DNA of 64,000 nt from Halobellus sp. LT62 (GTDB lineage Archaea; Halobacteriota; Halobacteria; Halobacteriales; Haloferacaceae): the NCBI RefSeq assembly GCF_037031285.1, contig NZ_JAYEZO010000001.1, forward strand, positions 1,178,001 through 1,242,000, in the 5' to 3' direction. Positions 8,002 through 17,937 of this stretch are shown one piece after another. The position numbers and the translations under genes were made by a program. The number at the start of each line of letters is the position of its first letter. Position 1 is the stretch's first letter. The notes under the pieces are model-generated. The model was not told the origin of the DNA. It made no database searches and was given only the letters and a program-made list of their open reading frames with translations.

Positions 8002-9324
8002 TCACTCTCTGTCATATTGTAACCCAGAAGTGATTCCGTCTACCCATACTAACAGGTCTTCATCGGCACCGTATCGCGTTGCACACTGTATTCCAAGCGG
8101 AAGTCCACTCTCAGTCTTCCCAGCAGGGAGTCCCACGGTCGGAAGGCCCGCATACGTCCAGGGTAGGTTCATCACGGGATCACCAGTGTCCTCAAGGCCT
8201 GAAGGCGCAGGCCCTAGAGCTGCCGGCGCAATCCATACATCGATGTTGGCTTCATCCATCCGAGTTTCGAGCTTCGAGCGGAGTTGTTTTCGTCCGTGTC
8301 GGCCGCGAGCGAGTTCCGCCGTCGTCAGATTTCGTCCACGCTCGATGAGATCGTGAGTCGAATCCGCGTACTGATCGCTATATTCTTGATAAAACCCCTC
8401 GTGAGCGACTGCCATTTCGGCAGCCACAAGTTGTTTGTGCCGTTTGTTGACCGCCGAGATGTCCTTCAAGACAGTGACCCGCTCGATATCGTACCCTGCT
8501 GCCGCCAGTCTGTCAACGTGGCCTTCAAATGCCGCGTGGCCACTCTCGGTCGCCTGATCGAGATAAGGTCCGTCAGGGATACCGAGAGTCGGTTCGTCTT
8601 GAGGTGCGAGTGATCGCCAGTCCTCACAGAGAAGCGCCGCTGTGAGCTGTGCACCTTCCACGTCCTGTGTGAAGTATCCGACAGTATCGACTGACGGAGA
8701 AGATGGAATCAACCCGTCGGTCGGAATACGGTTATAACTCGGTTTGACGCCGACGATTCCACAGAAGGCGGCTGGACGACCGATCGATCCGATCGTCTGC
8801 GTACCGAGTGCGAGTGGGCAGAGTCCGCTGGCGACTGCGGCTGCAGATCCGCTACTTGATCCGCCAGGGGTATGGTTCGTATTGTGGGGGTTGCGTGTCG
8901 GTCCAGGCTCAGAAGATGCGAACTCGGTGGTCTCGGTCTTCCCGAGGATGATTGCCCCAGCGTCTCTCAGTCGAGCCACGGCTGCCCCCTCCGAACCTGT
9001 TAGAACCTCTGGAGGGAGGTCGGATCCGGCCCGCGTCTCGAAGGCATTAACGTGAAAGATATCCTTCACTCCGACCGGGACACCATATAACGGTGGCCGT
9101 GCCCCTGCTGAGGGGTATTGATCGTCCAGTTCGGATGCACGCTCACGAACACGTTCCCACTGGTTTACGTCTGAGACAAAGGCTTGGACCTCTGGGTCGA
9201 TCACCGCAGCTCTGGAATCCAATTTCTCAACGTAAGCATCCAACTCGGTACGGCCGCGTCGTAGGTTGTCAGTAACTTCCGCCAGTGGTTCATCGTGCAG
9301 CACGACTGAACTAATCCTCTCCAC
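8002..9324 (-). CDS. Amidase signature family enzyme
   Basis: A 440-residue Ser-cisSer-Lys amidase. The catalytic Lys is in GVPVGVKDIF, the glycine/serine-rich signature is GGSSSGSAAAVA, and the nucleophilic Ser follows in TQTIGSIGRP. The family hydrolyses amide bonds of small molecules (amides, carbamates, ureas) or acts as GatA; the absence of gatBC neighbours and the divergent C-terminus favour a catabolic amidase. The GTG at 9324 is used as start. The gene is intact although it is bordered by decayed genes on both sides. Confidence 0.85.
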   Translation of the reverse strand: MERISSVVLHDEPLAEVTDNLRRGRTELDAYVEKLDSRAAVIDPEVQAFVSDVNQWERVRERASELDDQYPSAGARPPLYGVPVGVKDIFHVNAFETRAGSDLPPEVLTGSEGAAVARLRDAGAIILGKTETTEFASSEPGPTRNPHNTNHTPGGSSSGSAAAVASGLCPLALGTQTIGSIGRPAAFCGIVGVKPSYNRIPTDGLIPSSPSVDTVGYFTQDVEGAQLTAALLCEDWRSLAPQDEPTLGIPDGPYLDQATESGHAAFEGHVDRLAAAGYDIERVTVLKDISAVNKRHKQLVAAEMAVAHEGFYQEYSDQYADSTHDLIERGRNLTTAELARGRHGRKQLRSKLETRMDEANIDVWIAPAALGPAPSGLEDTGDPVMNLPWTYAGLPTVGLPAGKTESGLPLGIQCATRYGADEDLLVWVDGITSGLQYDRE

Positions 9325-9574
9325 TGATTTGGCTGTTTTGTTCGCATAAAGGGAAGAGCACTTTCGTCATAAACTCTCCTTCTGGCTGTGAGAAATGTCG
9401 AAATTGCTTCCTAACGACGATCAGACGGAGAGATCAGAAGAGATATGCAGTTCTTCGGTTTGCCACCTCACGTACGCCTACGCGAAGAGCTCTTGTTTAT
9501 AGTTGGAGGAAAGCTAGTCAGTGGTGACGACGGATATACAGGACTGTCCGTGCTTTCGACTGGGTATGCCTTGA

Positions 9575-10087
9575 TTGAGTGAGCAAATGAGCGAGACGAA
9601 GGATATGGGTGAAGAGACCGGTTATTTTACTGATGGCTTCTTCTGCCGAAGTTGCATACGAAAGTCAGTAGCGATTTTCCCGACACAACATTTCCGCAGT
9701 TATGATACGAATGTTGTTGAAACGGAGACCTACGAAGTTGAAGTGGTGATTGAATCTAAAGATAGGTCACAGAGTGCCTGTCGTCTTCGGGCAGCAGCGC
9801 GACGACGAGAGCGCTCGGCTCGATATCCAGTGGAGCGAACTGGGGATGTATTCGTTTCACTACGTCGATAGCGACGACGTCAGTTGGCGCTTCGATCGCC
9901 ACCCGAACACCCACTCACCGAGGTTCATTTCTATCCCTCGCCTGAGGCCGCCACGACGGCAGCCGAACCGCCCTGTATCGACGTGATCGAAGTGTCACTC
10001 GTGACTCGTGCAATCCATACGATGTGGCGAGCAGCGTACGAGGATGATGAACTGGATCGGCTGAATAGTGCATCAAACCCACTGTAA
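9575..10087 (+). pseudogene. Haloarchaeal conserved hypothetical, two frameshifts
   Basis: Three overlapping frames join into one plausible protein: TYEVEVVIES, then DESARLDIQWSELGMYSFHY, then EVHFYPSPEAA through DDELDRLNSASNPL. The breaks are near 9770 and 9920, each a one-base change. The central HYVDSDDVSWRFDRHPN segment looks like a conserved haloarchaeal family of unknown function. The decay resembles that of the next four genes. Confidence 0.5.
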
Positions 10088-10279
10088 GGATGGATCCCGC
10101 GAGAGTCTGGAAGGGAAATCCACTTTGCGACACGTCAATATTCCGGTGTTCCCGTAGTGTTGTTGGTACGGTACTGCAACAGTATTGTGCTTCTCGCAGA
10201 GCGAGACCGTTCCAGTCCGGAGCGAAAGCGAGAGCGACGTATCGGTTTTCCCGTTCGCGCTGGAAGACTATCCAAGCAT

Positions 10280-11099
10280 ATGGACATAACCGAGGACGCG
10301 GTTCGGGACATCTGCACGGATGCAGTCTTCGAACGCGGCGAACGATACCGTGCTGAGGGCCGTATCCGCGAGATTCACCGCGTCGACAGCACCGTCACCG
10401 CCGTCGTGAGCGGCAGCCGTCAGTACGATGTCCGTGTTGACCTCGCCACTGACGGGTTTGCCCCGTGGTGCGACTGTCCGTACGACGGACCGGGTACGTG
10501 CAAGCACGTCGTCGCCCTATTGCTTCGGTGTGTTGACGACCCACCTCCAGACGAAAGTAACGACTCGACGCTGCACTCGATGGCGCCGACGCCGACGAAC
10601 TCCGCGTGTTCCTGCGTGAAGAACTCGCGACCGATGCGATCTCCGCGATCGGTTTCTCGCCCGAGTCGGCGAGCCGACGAGACAGTCGACCGACGAGCTT
10701 CGCACCTCAATCGACCGGCGGTTCAAAGAGACGAACCCCGAGTACCACGTCGTCTTCGAGCCGATCGACTTCACGCAGTGGTTCGATCTCGCGAACGAGT
10801 ACCGCGAGCGTGGGCGGTACGCGTCAGCGGCGACTGTCTACCGGGCACTCATCGAGTCGCTCGACGACAACATAGAGCGCGTTGACGGCGCGTACGACCA
10901 CTTCTCGAGTGCGTTCAGTCGGGCACTCGATGGGTACGTCAGCTATGTCGCGGCCGCAGATCGCGACGCTGATGCCGTCACTGACGCCGTCGCATTCCTC
11001 AACGAGCGGGCGATGTCGGGAACGCCGTTCCTCGCGGAACACTTCGAGAAGGCCGCGGTCGAACTCCGGGAAAAGGCGGACGAGCAGTCTTGCGAGTAG
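10280..11099 (+). pseudogene. SWIM zinc-finger protein, two frameshifts
   Basis: The N-terminal frame from 10280 (MDITEDAVRDIC) carries a SWIM finger, CDCPYDGPGTCKH, a CxC...CxH zinc site found in DNA- or protein-binding proteins. The frame is lost near 10560-10575 and again near 10630. The downstream frame reads FKETNPEYHVVFEPIDF and continues helical and acidic to a stop at 11097-11099. The reconstructed length is about 270 residues. Two single-base indels make it a likely pseudogene unless they are sequencing errors. Confidence 0.65.
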
Positions 11100-11144
11100 C
11101 TGTGTTGACCTCGATGACGCCCGCAAGTTCGAAGATCACGAGAA

Positions 11145-11696
11145 TTAGTTTCTCACACGGTCAGCCACGTTGATCCACTGTTCGCGAGCGGCTTCGACAT
11201 CCGAGTAGAGCGCCAACGCGTGCTTGATGAGCCGGCGGTCTTCCAGATTCTCCTCCCAGCGCGTAATCACGTCGCGGCGGTCGCGGAGCTCCGCACTTGC
11301 GAGGTCGCCGTCGACGAGCGACTGTTCGAGTTCCTCCCACGTCTCGACGTCGTAGGCCGCCTGCCACTCCTTGATCTCCTCGGTGATCGCGGCCAATTCG
11401 TTCCGCAGCTCCTCGCGCGTGTTCTCCTCGTTGAGCGTCCGGATCTCCACGAAGAGCAGTCGCGTGTAGTCCGGCTGGTAGCGCGTCGTCTCGCCAGCCT
11501 CGACGTGGCGCAGCTTGCCTTGGTCAACAAGAGCCTGAAGTTCCTCGTTGGTTGTACTCTAGGCGGCGTCGGCCTGTTCGCTGATCCAGTTGACCGACCG
11601 AGGTTCGTGAAGCATCTCGGCGACCGCCCGAATACGGTCGCGGGCGCTCATCGACTCGGTCCACGATTGGACGCCATCTCGCGAGGATTCGGACAT
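11145..11696 (-). pseudogene. Haloarchaeal HTH regulator (DUF7342-like) with in-frame amber
   Basis: One frame runs from the ATG at 11696 to 11145 (183 residues), interrupted only by TAG at 11559-11561 between QADAA and STTNEEL. Relatives, as I recall them, have Trp there (AAWSTTNEEL), so this is a TGG-to-TAG change. The N-terminal half looks like a winged-helix DNA-binding domain (MSARDRIRAVAEML, then RSVNWISEQADA); the C-terminal half is an acidic coiled region. Either it is inactivated or the stop is read through. The family name is from memory and unverified. Confidence 0.6.
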
Positions 11697-11820
11697 ACGT
11701 GGCACCTCTTCCAACAGTGTTGGCGTCCTACTCCCACATATGTTTGTACTCTCTTGTATAATCAAGAGTGCGTTGCGAGCATAAGCGTCCGGACGTTGAA
11801 ATGCGAAACCGACAGAAGCT

Positions 11821-12545
11821 ATGAGCCAACCGATGCACAACCGGTATTCTGACTTCGAAGAGCTGCAGCCGACCGGCGAGGCATCCCACATTCCGGACAC
11901 GAGGCTGGACGACGGGTGTGAGGGTGACCCCCGGCGGCAATGCGTCGCGACGAGCACTGGTGGCTACCCCGATGCGCCGACGACCACCGACGGCGAGTGC
12001 CGATCCGGTGGGAAGTCAGTCCCAGTCGGGCAGACGAAATGTCGGTTCTGTCTCACCAACCATCTCGGGAGTGACGCCACTAGCACGGACGAGTCAGCGT
12101 CGACGACGTTCCTTGGCATCGTCCACCTGGTCGTCGAGTCGACCACGTTCTACGGCGCCGTGGCGAAGGGCGGCGCCGCGGCGAACCTCCTCTCTGCCAA
12201 CGAGGCGGAGCCGGCCGTCGACGACTACACGCTCATCTACGACCTCGACGAGGCGCCGGCACGCCAGCTGGCCGATCGCTGGCCCTCACTCCCTACCGCT
12301 GTACAGGTGCGTCAGAGGAGAGTGAGCGGCTTCTCAGTGCCGCCCGTGACTGGACTGGCCGGAAGGGGCAGGGAGCGTCGGAGCGTCAGGAGCAGGCCCC
12401 AACGCGGCTCTACGACCAGCGGGGGAACGGCATCCGCGGCGCATCACGGCTCACTGGGGTCCTCGAGGACGCCGACGATGCCGTGTGGCTGGTTCCAGCG
12501 ATGGTGCTGAGCGAATCCGCTGTCGAGGCCGAGGCTAATCGCTAG
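11821..12545 (+). pseudogene. Haloarchaeal zinc-ribbon protein of unknown role, frameshifted
   Basis: The frame from 11821 (MSQPMHNRYSDFEELQ) contains a damaged zinc ribbon (GECRSGG...CRFC; the first CxxC lacks its second Cys) and a hydrophobic FLGIVHLVVESTTFYGAVAKGG stretch near residue 100. It is lost near 12305. The rest continues in another frame (AARDWTGRKG..., DDAVWLVPAMVLSES) to TAG 12543-12545. I recognise it as a common haloarchaeal plasmid-type gene without known function. Confidence 0.5.
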
Positions 12546-12715
12546 GTGTCGTCGGTACCGACGACTCAGGAACTCGACTGTCAGAGCTGTGGACGGGTGA
12601 CCGACCATCGGTTCAAGACTCACGAGTCGGTCCCGGATGAGGCGTGGACGGGACAACCAATTTGGGAGTGCCAAGTGTGTGTGGGACAGTTCGCTACGGG
12701 CACGCTCTCGAATAG
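12546..12715 (+). pseudogene. Small zinc-finger protein, 2-bp slippage frameshift
   Basis: It starts with GTG directly after the previous stop (VSSVPTTQELDCQSCG). Two CxxC pairs (CQSC and CQVC) suggest a zinc ribbon. After CQVC an extra GT in the run GTGTGTG shifts the frame; removing it restores GTVRYGHALE and a stop at 12713-12715, giving about 56 residues. The adjacent start suggests coupling to the preceding gene. Confidence 0.55.
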
Positions 12716-12735
12716 TGGAGGGACAAGTTCGCTGA

Positions 12736-12776
12736 TTAACCAACACAGACGAATGAGGTCGATTTACGTTGGTTAA
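12736..12776. repeat. TTAACCAAC/GTTGGTTAA inverted-repeat element, copy 1
   Basis: Nine-base perfect inverted arms separated by 23 bases. A second copy with identical arms and the same 23-base spacing lies at 38038-38078, and a weaker one at 30825-30864. Each lies just beyond an accessory gene or beside mobile DNA. The function is unknown. Confidence 0.6.
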
Positions 12777-12806
12777 TAAGGTGATCACCCTCGAGTTCAG
12801 CGATAA

Positions 12807-12977
12807 TCACGGTGTAGAGTCTATCCGCGCCCGCGCTCCGCGCCGTTCCGACTCCGATCGGTTCAGCGTCTTCGGTCGCGGCACTCGTCCGCTCGCCGGC
12901 AGCCTCTCACCGGCCACAGGGCCGGCCATCGACACCACGAGGACGAGTGCTGCGACCGTGCTCAGGGTTCGGACCAT
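12807..12977 (-). pseudogene. Truncated secreted protein, signal peptide only
   Basis: From the ATG at 12977 the frame reads MVRTLSTVAALVLVVSMAGPVAG, a good Sec-type signal peptide, and then becomes a basic, Arg-rich, random-looking stretch to 12807. It looks like the 5' end of a gene whose body was deleted or replaced. Confidence 0.4.
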
Positions 12978-13092
12978 AGATGGGCACCGGGGATCAGCGT
13001 CGCCAACCACCCCGGCGACCCGATCCCTGCCGGGATATCTCGGGGGAGGTGTAAATGATACTACTAGGTATTTTCGAGATACTTCTAGATTG

Positions 13093-13950
13093 TTAAACCG
13101 AGAAAACCATCCCGTCTTCACCAATGATGATATTTCCATCATAAGCCGTCTGTATAATTTCCTTGGTCGAATTTTTATCTCGGTAAGGTAATAAGTGGGT
13201 TAATACTAGAGTATCCACGTCAGATTGTGTAGCAATCTCGCCACATTGCTCTGCAGTGCAATGAACTTCTGCAATTCTATCTTTTTTGTTTGTTGAAATT
13301 CCAGTAATATAGTTATCCCAAACAAATTCATCCTCCGGACGCTGGGGATCGCCACTGGGCGGAGCAATACTGCAGTCCTGAATCAATAGATCGGCATTAT
13401 TTGCAGCCTGTATGACACTATCTGTTTTCTTTGTATCCCCAGAAATTACTGTCGTAGACCCTGTGGATTCCTCTGTAATCATAAATCCGTATGTCTCAAT
13501 TGAATGTTCAACTGCAAAGGCCTCAACAGTCCACTCTGTTGCAGAAAAGGTAGCTTCATCTTTGACTTCGTGTGTCGGAATATTCTCAATCATCTCTGGA
13601 TCTGACCGTGCCGAAGTTCGGTACTCAATGTCCTCTTCATAAATCTCATACATACTCGATAAAAGGGTGTCCGTGGTAGGTTGCGGACCAAATATACTGA
13701 GTTCGTCCTCCCCACGTGTCCAGTTTGTGATCACAAAATAGTAGAAGTCTGCATTGTGGTCGATATGATGGTGAGTAAAGAACAATGCATCAATTGAACC
13801 CGGTGTAATCCCGTTCTCCACCATCCGGTGCATTGACCCAGGGCCACAATCAAATAACAGTCTATTTCCCCCAATTTCAATGAGGACACTAGATCCTGCT
13901 CGATTAGGTAGTGGGACGGGCGAGCCTGTGCCAAGTAGAGTAACTTCCAT
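13093..13950 (-). CDS. MBL-fold hydrolase, RNase Z-like
   Basis: A 285-residue metallo-beta-lactamase-fold protein. The metal motif THHHIDHNAD (about residues 59-68) provides HxHxDH, and later ligands are in VISGDTK and LTHLLPY. The layout resembles RNase Z and arylsulfatase-like MBL enzymes of catabolic clusters rather than a true tRNA nuclease. No signal peptide. It is convergent with decayed genes on the left and lies downstream of the CoA-ligase-like gene on the same strand. Confidence 0.8.
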   Translation of the reverse strand: MEVTLLGTGSPVPLPNRAGSSVLIEIGGNRLLFDCGPGSMHRMVENGITPGSIDALFFTHHHIDHNADFYYFVITNWTRGEDELSIFGPQPTTDTLLSSMYEIYEEDIEYRTSARSDPEMIENIPTHEVKDEATFSATEWTVEAFAVEHSIETYGFMITEESTGSTTVISGDTKKTDSVIQAANNADLLIQDCSIAPPSGDPQRPEDEFVWDNYITGISTNKKDRIAEVHCTAEQCGEIATQSDVDTLVLTHLLPYRDKNSTKEIIQTAYDGNIIIGEDGMVFSV

Positions 13951-14146
13951 ATTCCCACATTATACTAACTATCTATATATTTAACGATATATGAAAAAAT
14001 AAAATATTTATTACAAATAGATCTTTGCGATGTATTAAAACGGTCTAATTCACCAGATTCTCAAATATCTATTTTTATAATATTACATACTGTAGCTAAT
14101 TACTATCAGTTTAATTATATCCTTGGTCACTAAGATCTGAGGGGAG

Positions 14147-15706
14147 TTAATCCAGTGAGTTCTTGACCCCAGCTCTATCAAGCTTGTTAGTGGCGGTACG
14201 CGGAAGCGATTTGTCTACAAAGTTGTACTCCCGTGGGCGCTCGAAACGGGCCAGATTGTCACTCTTTAGACACCAATCGTCCAGCTCGCCAGCTGTGAGG
14301 TTAGCATCAGCACGATGAACTACGGCGGTCACTTTTTCCCCATATTCGTCGTCTTCTACACCGACGACTGCAGATTGAGCCACCTTTGGATGAGAATTAA
14401 GCACCTCCTCGATGGGGGCTGGATAGACCTTGATACCCTTCGAGAGAATCATAAAGTCTGAACGACCCTCTAAGTAGATGTAACCATCCTCATCTTGATA
14501 CCCGAGATCCCCTGAGTACCACCAGCCGTCTACGAATGCTTCTTGGGTCTTTTCGGTATCTCCCCAAGCCCACGCGACGCTATCCGGAGCTTTGACGATG
14601 ATTTCTCCTGTCTCATTTGGTGGCATTATATCAGTAGGGTTGCCGTCTTGCTCGATGATACGAACTTCTGTTGAGATTGCCGGTTTTCCCACACTCTCAA
14701 CTCGTTCATCATCCATCTCTTTGTTTGAGAGTGATGTTGCCATCACCTCAGTCGCAGCGAACGCATTATACACGAGACCACATACTTCAGATTCGAGGCG
14801 TTCAAGCGTTGTTGCGTCTAAGCGTTCACCAGCCGCTGTAATTCGTTCAAGTGATCCTAAGTCATACTCGTCAAACGATGCGATGTTTAGAACTTCTCGC
14901 CACATTGAGGGTACTAACGTTGCCATTGTTTGTTCTTTTTCCTCAATGAGATTGAGATACTTCTTTGGATCCCAATCCTGCAGAAAACAGGTTGCTGATC
15001 CTGTTAACATAGCGGGCATCGTCCCTGTAAACCACGCAGCAAATGATGGTGACAGTGTTTGTATGCGTCGCGTTGTTCGACTGATATTGAGTGCGCTCAC
15101 CAATTTCATCCCACGCATCACGGCGCTCCGATGTGTGAGACACCACCCCTTTGGCTTTCCAGTTGTCCCTGAGGTCCATAACACACTTGAGATCTCATCT
15201 TCCCCAATCTGGACATCGGGTGGCTGGTCAGACCGCTGTCGAAGAAATGGGGACATTTCGATCTCATACGAGGTTTGAGGCTCACCCGTCGTTATGACTG
15301 CATCCACACCTGTCGTGATATCATCGTAGATTTCCTCTTTAAAAAATTCTGAGTATTGCTCATCTAGGACGATTACGCTCGGATGGAGACGATCAATACA
15401 GTTCCGCATCGTCTTCGGTGAAGACTTCACGTGAAGATTTGAGACGACACAGCCGGCTTTGATTCCACCATTCCAGAGTGTGACGTGGTTCACTGATGCG
15501 TCACAAATGAATGCGATTCGGTCGCCTTGCCCCACATAGTTGCTAAATGCGTTCGCTGCTTGGTTACTTTCAGTATCGAACTCACTCCACGTTACACAAC
15601 GGCCATCTTTACCATCAGCAAACGCTTCGCGATTCGGATCACTCGCCGCTGCTATTCTTGACAGCTCGGTAAGTGGCACTGTATCGGCTGACATCGAGTT
15701 AATCAT
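14147..15706 (-). CDS. AMP-forming acyl-CoA ligase (ANL superfamily), paralog 1
   Basis: About 519 residues. It has the phosphate-binding loop WTSGTTGKPKG (near residue 185), the YNAFAATEV adenine-site motif, the GWWYSGDLGY hinge region and a C-terminal catalytic Lys region (PRTATNKLDR). It should activate a carboxylic acid to its AMP ester and CoA thioester. The open frame extends to 15727; I use the ATG at 15706 (MINSMSADTV), though MSADTV further in is also possible. It lies four codons or so downstream of an amidohydrolase, suggesting an operon. A paralog lies at 26835. Confidence 0.85.
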   Translation of the reverse strand: MINSMSADTVPLTELSRIAAASDPNREAFADGKDGRCVTWSEFDTESNQAANAFSNYVGQGDRIAFICDASVNHVTLWNGGIKAGCVVSNLHVKSSPKTMRNCIDRLHPSVIVLDEQYSEFFKEEIYDDITTGVDAVITTGEPQTSYEIEMSPFLRQRSDQPPDVQIGEDEISSVLWTSGTTGKPKGWCLTHRSAVMRGMKLVSALNISRTTRRIQTLSPSFAAWFTGTMPAMLTGSATCFLQDWDPKKYLNLIEEKEQTMATLVPSMWREVLNIASFDEYDLGSLERITAAGERLDATTLERLESEVCGLVYNAFAATEVMATSLSNKEMDDERVESVGKPAISTEVRIIEQDGNPTDIMPPNETGEIIVKAPDSVAWAWGDTEKTQEAFVDGWWYSGDLGYQDEDGYIYLEGRSDFMILSKGIKVYPAPIEEVLNSHPKVAQSAVVGVEDDEYGEKVTAVVHRADANLTAGELDDWCLKSDNLARFERPREYNFVDKSLPRTATNKLDRAGVKNSLD

Positions 15707-15730
15707 ATGATGCGATCCTATCTCCACAGC

Positions 15731-16813
15731 TTAAACATCGACGTACTGTCGGAACATTCGATCATCTTCAACTTCGATGTCGAAGAGACGAACGGCATTC
15801 CCACCCAGAATGAGATTGAGTTCCTCTTGAGGCAAGTCCTCCTGTATCGCGAACTTTTGGAGCTGTCTTAGACTCGGTCCCCAATAATCCGATTGGTGAG
15901 CAGGAAGGCCGCGGTCGTTGATTTGCTCCCAGTAGTACGGTGGATCTTCGTTTGGCTGGCTGTGTTCGACCATCGACGCTCCCCAGTCAGTACCCCACAA
16001 GATTTGCTCGATGCTGATATTCGGGTCGTTCAGCGGTTTTTTCATTAGTTCAGGCCAGTAGAGCCCAATTTCAAGATAGACATCATCGAACGAAGCAGCG
16101 ACCTGACAGCACTTTTCGACGTGTTGCTCCTGCCACCCAGCCTGCATCCCTCCGTGGTCAAAAATGATCGGCACCTCGGGATATTCCGCTTTCATCTGAC
16201 TAGCAAGCGTTGGATCGCTCCAGTCTGGGAAGAGATTGAACAACCCGTGAGCACCGCCGTAGCCGGAGACATATCCAGTATGCCATCGAACCGGTACCTC
16301 GTGCTTCGCAGCTACATCAAAGACGTGACGCATATCCTTCTTCCGTTGCGACCACTCAACTGGTTCATCTCGCGTTGGATCACCACGAATACCCTCGCCG
16401 GACATACGAAAACCATCCTTTGAGAGCCACTCATCGAGTTCTGCTGCAGCAGCCTCCCAAGACCACTCCTCTTCACCGCGCAACGCTTTCTTTTTTGTTT
16501 GTACGGGGGCAGCTGCTGCAATGAATTTCCCGGGGTTCTCCTCCATAATTTGTTGATTAATTTCGTTCGTCATTCCGAAACTGGGAAGAAGAACACACAT
16601 ATCCACACCATAGGTCTCCATATCGCGTAAGACGCGATCAGAATTGTCGTAGACAATGACATCCTCATCACCATCAGCGTCATCAGCCGGTACAGCCATT
16701 TTCATTTTGTCTGGCAGCGTCCCATATGAGGAGTCATCCCCATCATTCTGAATTCGGGCGGCGTGTCGCTGGCCGTGACAATGCGTCTCAATGATGAATC
16801 GTCCAAGCTTCAT
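15731..16813 (-). CDS. Amidohydrolase family protein (Amidohydro_2), paralog 1
   Basis: A 360-residue TIM-barrel metal hydrolase or decarboxylase. The first metal motif is THCHG (His11, His13), a later His is in VRWHTGYVSG, another in FDHGGMQ, and the catalytic Asp in WGTDWGAS. The C-terminal LNLILGGNAVRLFDI is shared by all three paralogs here. The family includes ACMSD, LigW-type decarboxylases and lactone hydrolases. A TATA box precedes the start at 16839-16848. Neighbouring CoA ligase and IclR genes point to catabolism. Confidence 0.85.
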   Translation of the reverse strand: MKLGRFIIETHCHGQRHAARIQNDGDDSSYGTLPDKMKMAVPADDADGDEDVIVYDNSDRVLRDMETYGVDMCVLLPSFGMTNEINQQIMEENPGKFIAAAAPVQTKKKALRGEEEWSWEAAAAELDEWLSKDGFRMSGEGIRGDPTRDEPVEWSQRKKDMRHVFDVAAKHEVPVRWHTGYVSGYGGAHGLFNLFPDWSDPTLASQMKAEYPEVPIIFDHGGMQAGWQEQHVEKCCQVAASFDDVYLEIGLYWPELMKKPLNDPNISIEQILWGTDWGASMVEHSQPNEDPPYYWEQINDRGLPAHQSDYWGPSLRQLQKFAIQEDLPQEELNLILGGNAVRLFDIEVEDDRMFRQYVDV

Positions 16814-17148
16814 CTCATAATTCTGGATCCGTCACTACTATAAATATTTGGTGTACAACCGACGAATTTCCACTTTACGGCAGGGGAATGAACCAGCAAA
16901 TGACCGTTGCTACAGTAGTATCTCCTGTTTGCGAGCTACCCAGCGAGACAGAACAAAGATCAAAATCCGTGTGAACTATTTACACACATTGTTTAGACAA
17001 TATCGAAAGAGATAGTGAATACATTTCGCCTGCGCTACTATGTGAGTCTAAGTCTTGATTGGGAATCCTGCCCGCCAAACTCCACGATCTATCATCATAT
17101 ATCTGTTATGCAAAAAATTATAACCTAATGTAACCAAGTTGTCCGTAT
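16814..17148. other. Divergent promoter region between amidohydrolase and iclR
   Basis: It contains TATA elements for both directions (about 16839-16848 minus strand; about 17117-17127 plus strand) and a small inverted repeat ATTGT/ACAAT at 16988-17001. Such sites between an IclR gene and its divergent target are typical operator locations. No gene is seen. Confidence 0.45.
16839..16848 (-). promoter_or_regulatory. TATA box for amidohydrolase 1
   Basis: ATATTTATAG-type run about 26-35 bases upstream of the ATG at 16813. Confidence 0.45.
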
Positions 17149-17913
17149 ATGAAAAACAACCCACAATCGCGGTCAATCAAGTCCGCCGAAAGAACTTTCG
17201 ATATTCTCGAAATCGTTCATCAGCACGATGGGGCCACATTAACAGAAATCTCTCAAGAGATAGATCTTGCACGAAGTACCCTTCACGATTACCTCAAAAC
17301 CCACGTGAACGCAGGGTACCTAGTAAAGGAGGGAAAACAGTACTACGTTTCGCTGCGGCTATTAGAATTGGGCCAGCAGGCGAAAATCACCCGGACAGCG
17401 TGGGAACAAGTCAAACCAGTGCTCCGAGAGATCGGAAATGAAACGGGGGAACACGTTTGGTTTGTGGTTGAAGAGCACGGAAAGGGCGTCTATGTCGACA
17501 ATTATGCCGGAGAGCACGTTATTTCACTGTTCAACACGCCCGGGGTTCGTCATCACCTCCACTGTACCGCTGCCGGGAAATCGATTCTCGCGCATCTTCC
17601 TGAACAACGAGTGGCAGATATCCTCGAAAGCTATGGTCTCCCGGAATTCACCGATCAAACGATCACCAATGAATCAGCCCTGCGTGACCAACTTGCAGAG
17701 ATTCGCGAGACCGGTGTGGCCTTTGCAGACGGCGAATGGAATGAAGGACTGAGAGCTGTTGCGTGCCCTGTTATCCGTGATGATGAGCTTATCGGAGCCA
17801 TCACACTCGGTGCCCCCTCAAAACGTCTAAGCGGCAGTTACTACCGAGACGAGATCCCCAGCATCGTTTCTGGGGCAGTAAATCGCCTTGAGCTCTCATT
17901 TACCAAGAGGTAG
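17149..17913 (+). CDS. IclR family transcriptional regulator 1
   Basis: A 254-residue two-domain regulator. Residues about 8-65 are a winged helix-turn-helix (SAERTFDILEIV, TLTEISQEIDLARSTLHDYL). Residues about 75-250 form the GAF-like effector domain (VRHHLHCTAAGKSILAHLPEQR and GLRAVACPVIRDDELIGAI). It is divergent from amidohydrolase 1 and most likely controls the surrounding unit. Its stop is followed within three bases by a GTGTAC-core motif that is also found after a second iclR gene. Confidence 0.9.
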   Translation: MKNNPQSRSIKSAERTFDILEIVHQHDGATLTEISQEIDLARSTLHDYLKTHVNAGYLVKEGKQYYVSLRLLELGQQAKITRTAWEQVKPVLREIGNETGEHVWFVVEEHGKGVYVDNYAGEHVISLFNTPGVRHHLHCTAAGKSILAHLPEQRVADILESYGLPEFTDQTITNESALRDQLAEIRETGVAFADGEWNEGLRAVACPVIRDDELIGAITLGAPSKRLSGSYYRDEIPSIVSGAVNRLELSFTKR

Positions 17914-17915
17914 TA

Positions 17916-17937
17916 AAATAACAAGTGTACGTGTGTC
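17916..17937 (+). promoter_or_regulatory. GTGTAC-core motif, copy 2
   Basis: AAATAACAAGTGTACGTGTG immediately follows the iclR stop codon. Near-identical blocks occur at 82-103 and 58416-58437. It could be an operator for downstream-reading or convergent transcription, or a conserved 3' element. Confidence 0.5.

Noticed and set aside
12736-12776. The TTAACCAAC/GTTGGTTAA element resembles integron attC core sites (RYYYAAC / GTTRRRY).
   Set aside because: Each core misses the consensus by one base, the total length of 41 bp is too short, and no integron-type integrase is seen.
12769-13191. A plus-strand open frame of 140 codons between two decayed regions.
   Set aside because: It runs opposite a signal-peptide fragment and the end of the MBL gene and has no coherent composition.
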